Source of the DNA: CAZJRB01 sp964547995
Lineage (GTDB): Bacteria > Planctomycetota > Planctomycetia > Pirellulales > Thermoguttaceae
Reading direction: 5' to 3'
DNA length: 64,000 bases
NCBI GenBank assembly: GCA_964547995.1
Contig: CAZJRB010000004.1
Location: forward strand, 1-64,000
Position 1 is the first letter of the stretch. Every line of letters starts with the position of its first letter. Positions 63,701 to 64,000 of this stretch are shown here, one piece after another. The notes beneath the pieces were generated by a model that saw only the letters and a list, made by a program, of their open reading frames with translations, did no database searches and had not been told where the DNA came from. Made by a program: the position numbers and the translations under genes.

Positions 63701-64000
63701 TGCACGGGTCGAATTCGTTGACGTTGTTCACCGAGATCGGGTGGATGTCCGACCCGTCGGCGTTCATCACGTGGAGGATGTCCACGCCCTCGTTGGCGCA
63801 AGGCACCAGGCCGTGGCGGCGCGTCGAGGTGAAGACGATTCGCCCGTCGGGCATGTAGGCGGGACTGACGTCGTGGACTCCGCTATGGCTGCCCTTGTAG
63901 TCCCCGCAGTGCGGTGTGGGATCGGTCACGCGCCGCAGCCCGCGGCCGTCGATCCCGATCTCGTAAATGCTGTTCGAACCCTGCGGGCTCGGCTTGAAGC
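60702..64000 (-). CDS. Multi-heme hydrazine-synthase-alpha-like protein with FN3 and LamG domains, 5' end missing
   Basis: At least 1,099 codons are present; the frame is open through position 64000, so the start lies outside. The N-terminal visible part is a TolB/propeller-like region (VSPAYMPDGRIVFTSTRR, VMNADGSDIHPIS). Three c-type heme sites follow: SCIGCHEHK, HCVRCHGGE and GCNRCHGGR; the pattern VTRSCIGCHEHKYSASAN...PILDKHCVRCHGG is that of the HZS-alpha middle domain family in planctomycetes. Then two fibronectin type III-like modules (~700-890) and a C-terminal LamG/ConA-like domain (SIECWVYFTKENKMPVVLSAGHWQQSGWFLQ). It should be exported and heme-bearing; hydrazine synthesis is not implied, since the family is widespread in non-anammox planctomycetes. 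Confidence 0.8.
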   Translation of the reverse strand, partial: FKPSPQGSNSIYEIGIDGRGLRRVTDPTPHCGDYKGSHSGVHDVSPAYMPDGRIVFTSTRRHGLVPCANEGVDILHVMNADGSDIHPISVNNVNEFDPCMLADGRILHGRWEYVDKTALTQQSVWTIFPDGTNETALFANNMVKPEALLDARPVPDAPHLFVASFTPHNSPPRGSIGLVDTRLGKDGTQALVNFEHPDKPDYDRGNSCEPWPLSKDVVLYSGQAPGQKHNAIMIIDRSGRKEVVYADPKIDCHSPIPIKPRTRPPVLSSAPKRNKRTGRFFLQDVYRGLDGVKPGEVKFLRVIEETSRTSATPGGAMNQTFLMSGALAWSAKNYLGAATVEPDGSAYFEVPSGRAIYFQAVDGDGRLIQSMRTFVQAAPGVTRSCIGCHEHKYSASANHGNPPIAFLREPEQLRDESWGSGFIDYPGMIQPILDKHCVRCHGGEEDIAAGLDLTGGWTEYFSISYENLINRRETQLTATLISGIDCMNGTSLWSARIFPPRSHGSGSAPLAEILANGHDGHIKDLSRAERDLLMAWIDTNGLYHGTWDYSKHGCRVKAWNGIRGALAGEMKAAGCNRCHGGRFENDWINLQRPELSRILRAPLAKGKKGFGLGLCRDVKADPNQRVRILATGHYLHAVTPLNAFKPRPTPSPTTEGDPVLAFASTGDPHYQKMLAILQDGQGKVLSTPRVDMPGAEVIPGSFRQLVPPLLPETRPALSAKVDDEGIVNLAWERSTRTIGLTAEVHRGVQPSFTPTEETLLTTTPRFEYKDAKAPHGTQHYALVLISQGERSEPIRATVNVPAPKPPPGPKDLAATPAAGRIDLKWQESGKPGTQYHVYRAKAGSNDFGRITAEPTAQLRYGDTTPDDVKYAYKVTAVNRAGIESAATPPVTAAALPVPKGPVFDVPLRENADAAIYGGGKTTGTLHGKARVAGGAIDLQQGGHVTFPRRGEFALDRPLSIECWVYFTKENKMPVVLSAGHWQQSGWFLQRIGAGWRWHVGGIDCDGGAPAPGRWTHLVGTYDGRKCQLFQDGKLVAEKGGTAIQTPWQGPLFVGQYSGIPGPEFQVTGWMTGVKIYNRALASKDAAAACQTRPAPPAP

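Noticed and set aside
60702..63929. Start of the cytochrome-like protein at 63929
   Set aside because: The codon is a GTG in the middle of a propeller motif, and the frame continues to the window edge with sensible sequence (YEIGIDGRGLRRVTDP).

Overview
The window looks like chromosomal DNA from a planctomycete of the Pirellulales/Thermoguttaceae type, probably a metagenome-derived scaffold because a run of N interrupts it at 76-175. The case for this lineage is the gene content: an ECF sigma factor with a membrane partner carrying the planctomycete YHQWLGI / PNHYRLLGI motif, DUF1080 and DUF1571 secreted proteins, an SHD1 protein, a small secreted protein ending in the TYPYYT-RGPRDFL pattern, Zn-ribbon proteins and a large cytochrome-like protein related to hydrazine synthase alpha. 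The genome is GC-rich, gene-dense and made of short operons on both strands. No rRNA, tRNA or CRISPR array was seen.

Layout. 1-5 kb: a Gly/Gln-rich secreted protein broken by the assembly gap, an ECF sigma/membrane-partner pair, and hslV-hslU. 5-15 kb: a Cys-rich, Glu-Pro-Ala-repeat SHD1 protein, folC, an NHL protein, a DUF1080 protein, an ISL3-like transposase remnant, a Tat-exported propeller and small envelope proteins. 15-23 kb: nrdR, then mqnA-mqnC, a Na+-type ABC exporter whose permease is fused to a CPBP protease, and a probable aminodeoxyfutalosine deaminase; together these point to menaquinone synthesis by the futalosine route. 23-33 kb: two tandem TPR-cyclophilins, rsmD, a UroD-like protein, an SSS symporter and a tandem esterase. 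33-40 kb: a minus-strand type II secretion operon gspE-F-G-H-I-J-K. 40-50 kb: a Spy-like coiled coil, a five-EF-hand protein, an aminotransferase/LptF pair, comF, a DUF502 protein, hemC, an alpha/beta hydrolase and a DUF1571 protein. 50-57 kb: an MBL hydrolase, a REC/FHA-GAF-kinase pair, then ompH-lpxC-lpxA-oxidoreductase, an outer-membrane and lipid A set. 57-64 kb: a very large Zn-ribbon/membrane/hydrolase protein and the 3' part of a multi-domain cytochrome gene that runs off the right edge.

The most striking non-coding signal is a rich set of intergenic palindromic elements. Two copies of a 131-132 bp MITE-like element (about 97% identical, terminal inverted repeats, 8-9 bp target duplications) lie 0 and about 10 bp downstream of stop codons. 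A REP-like palindrome (GGTCGCGGCTTTATA side) occurs at least six times, once as an inverted doublet. A second palindrome family has two copies, and a nested 24-bp inverted repeat lies at 30.5 kb. The gspK reading frame begins across a further palindrome.
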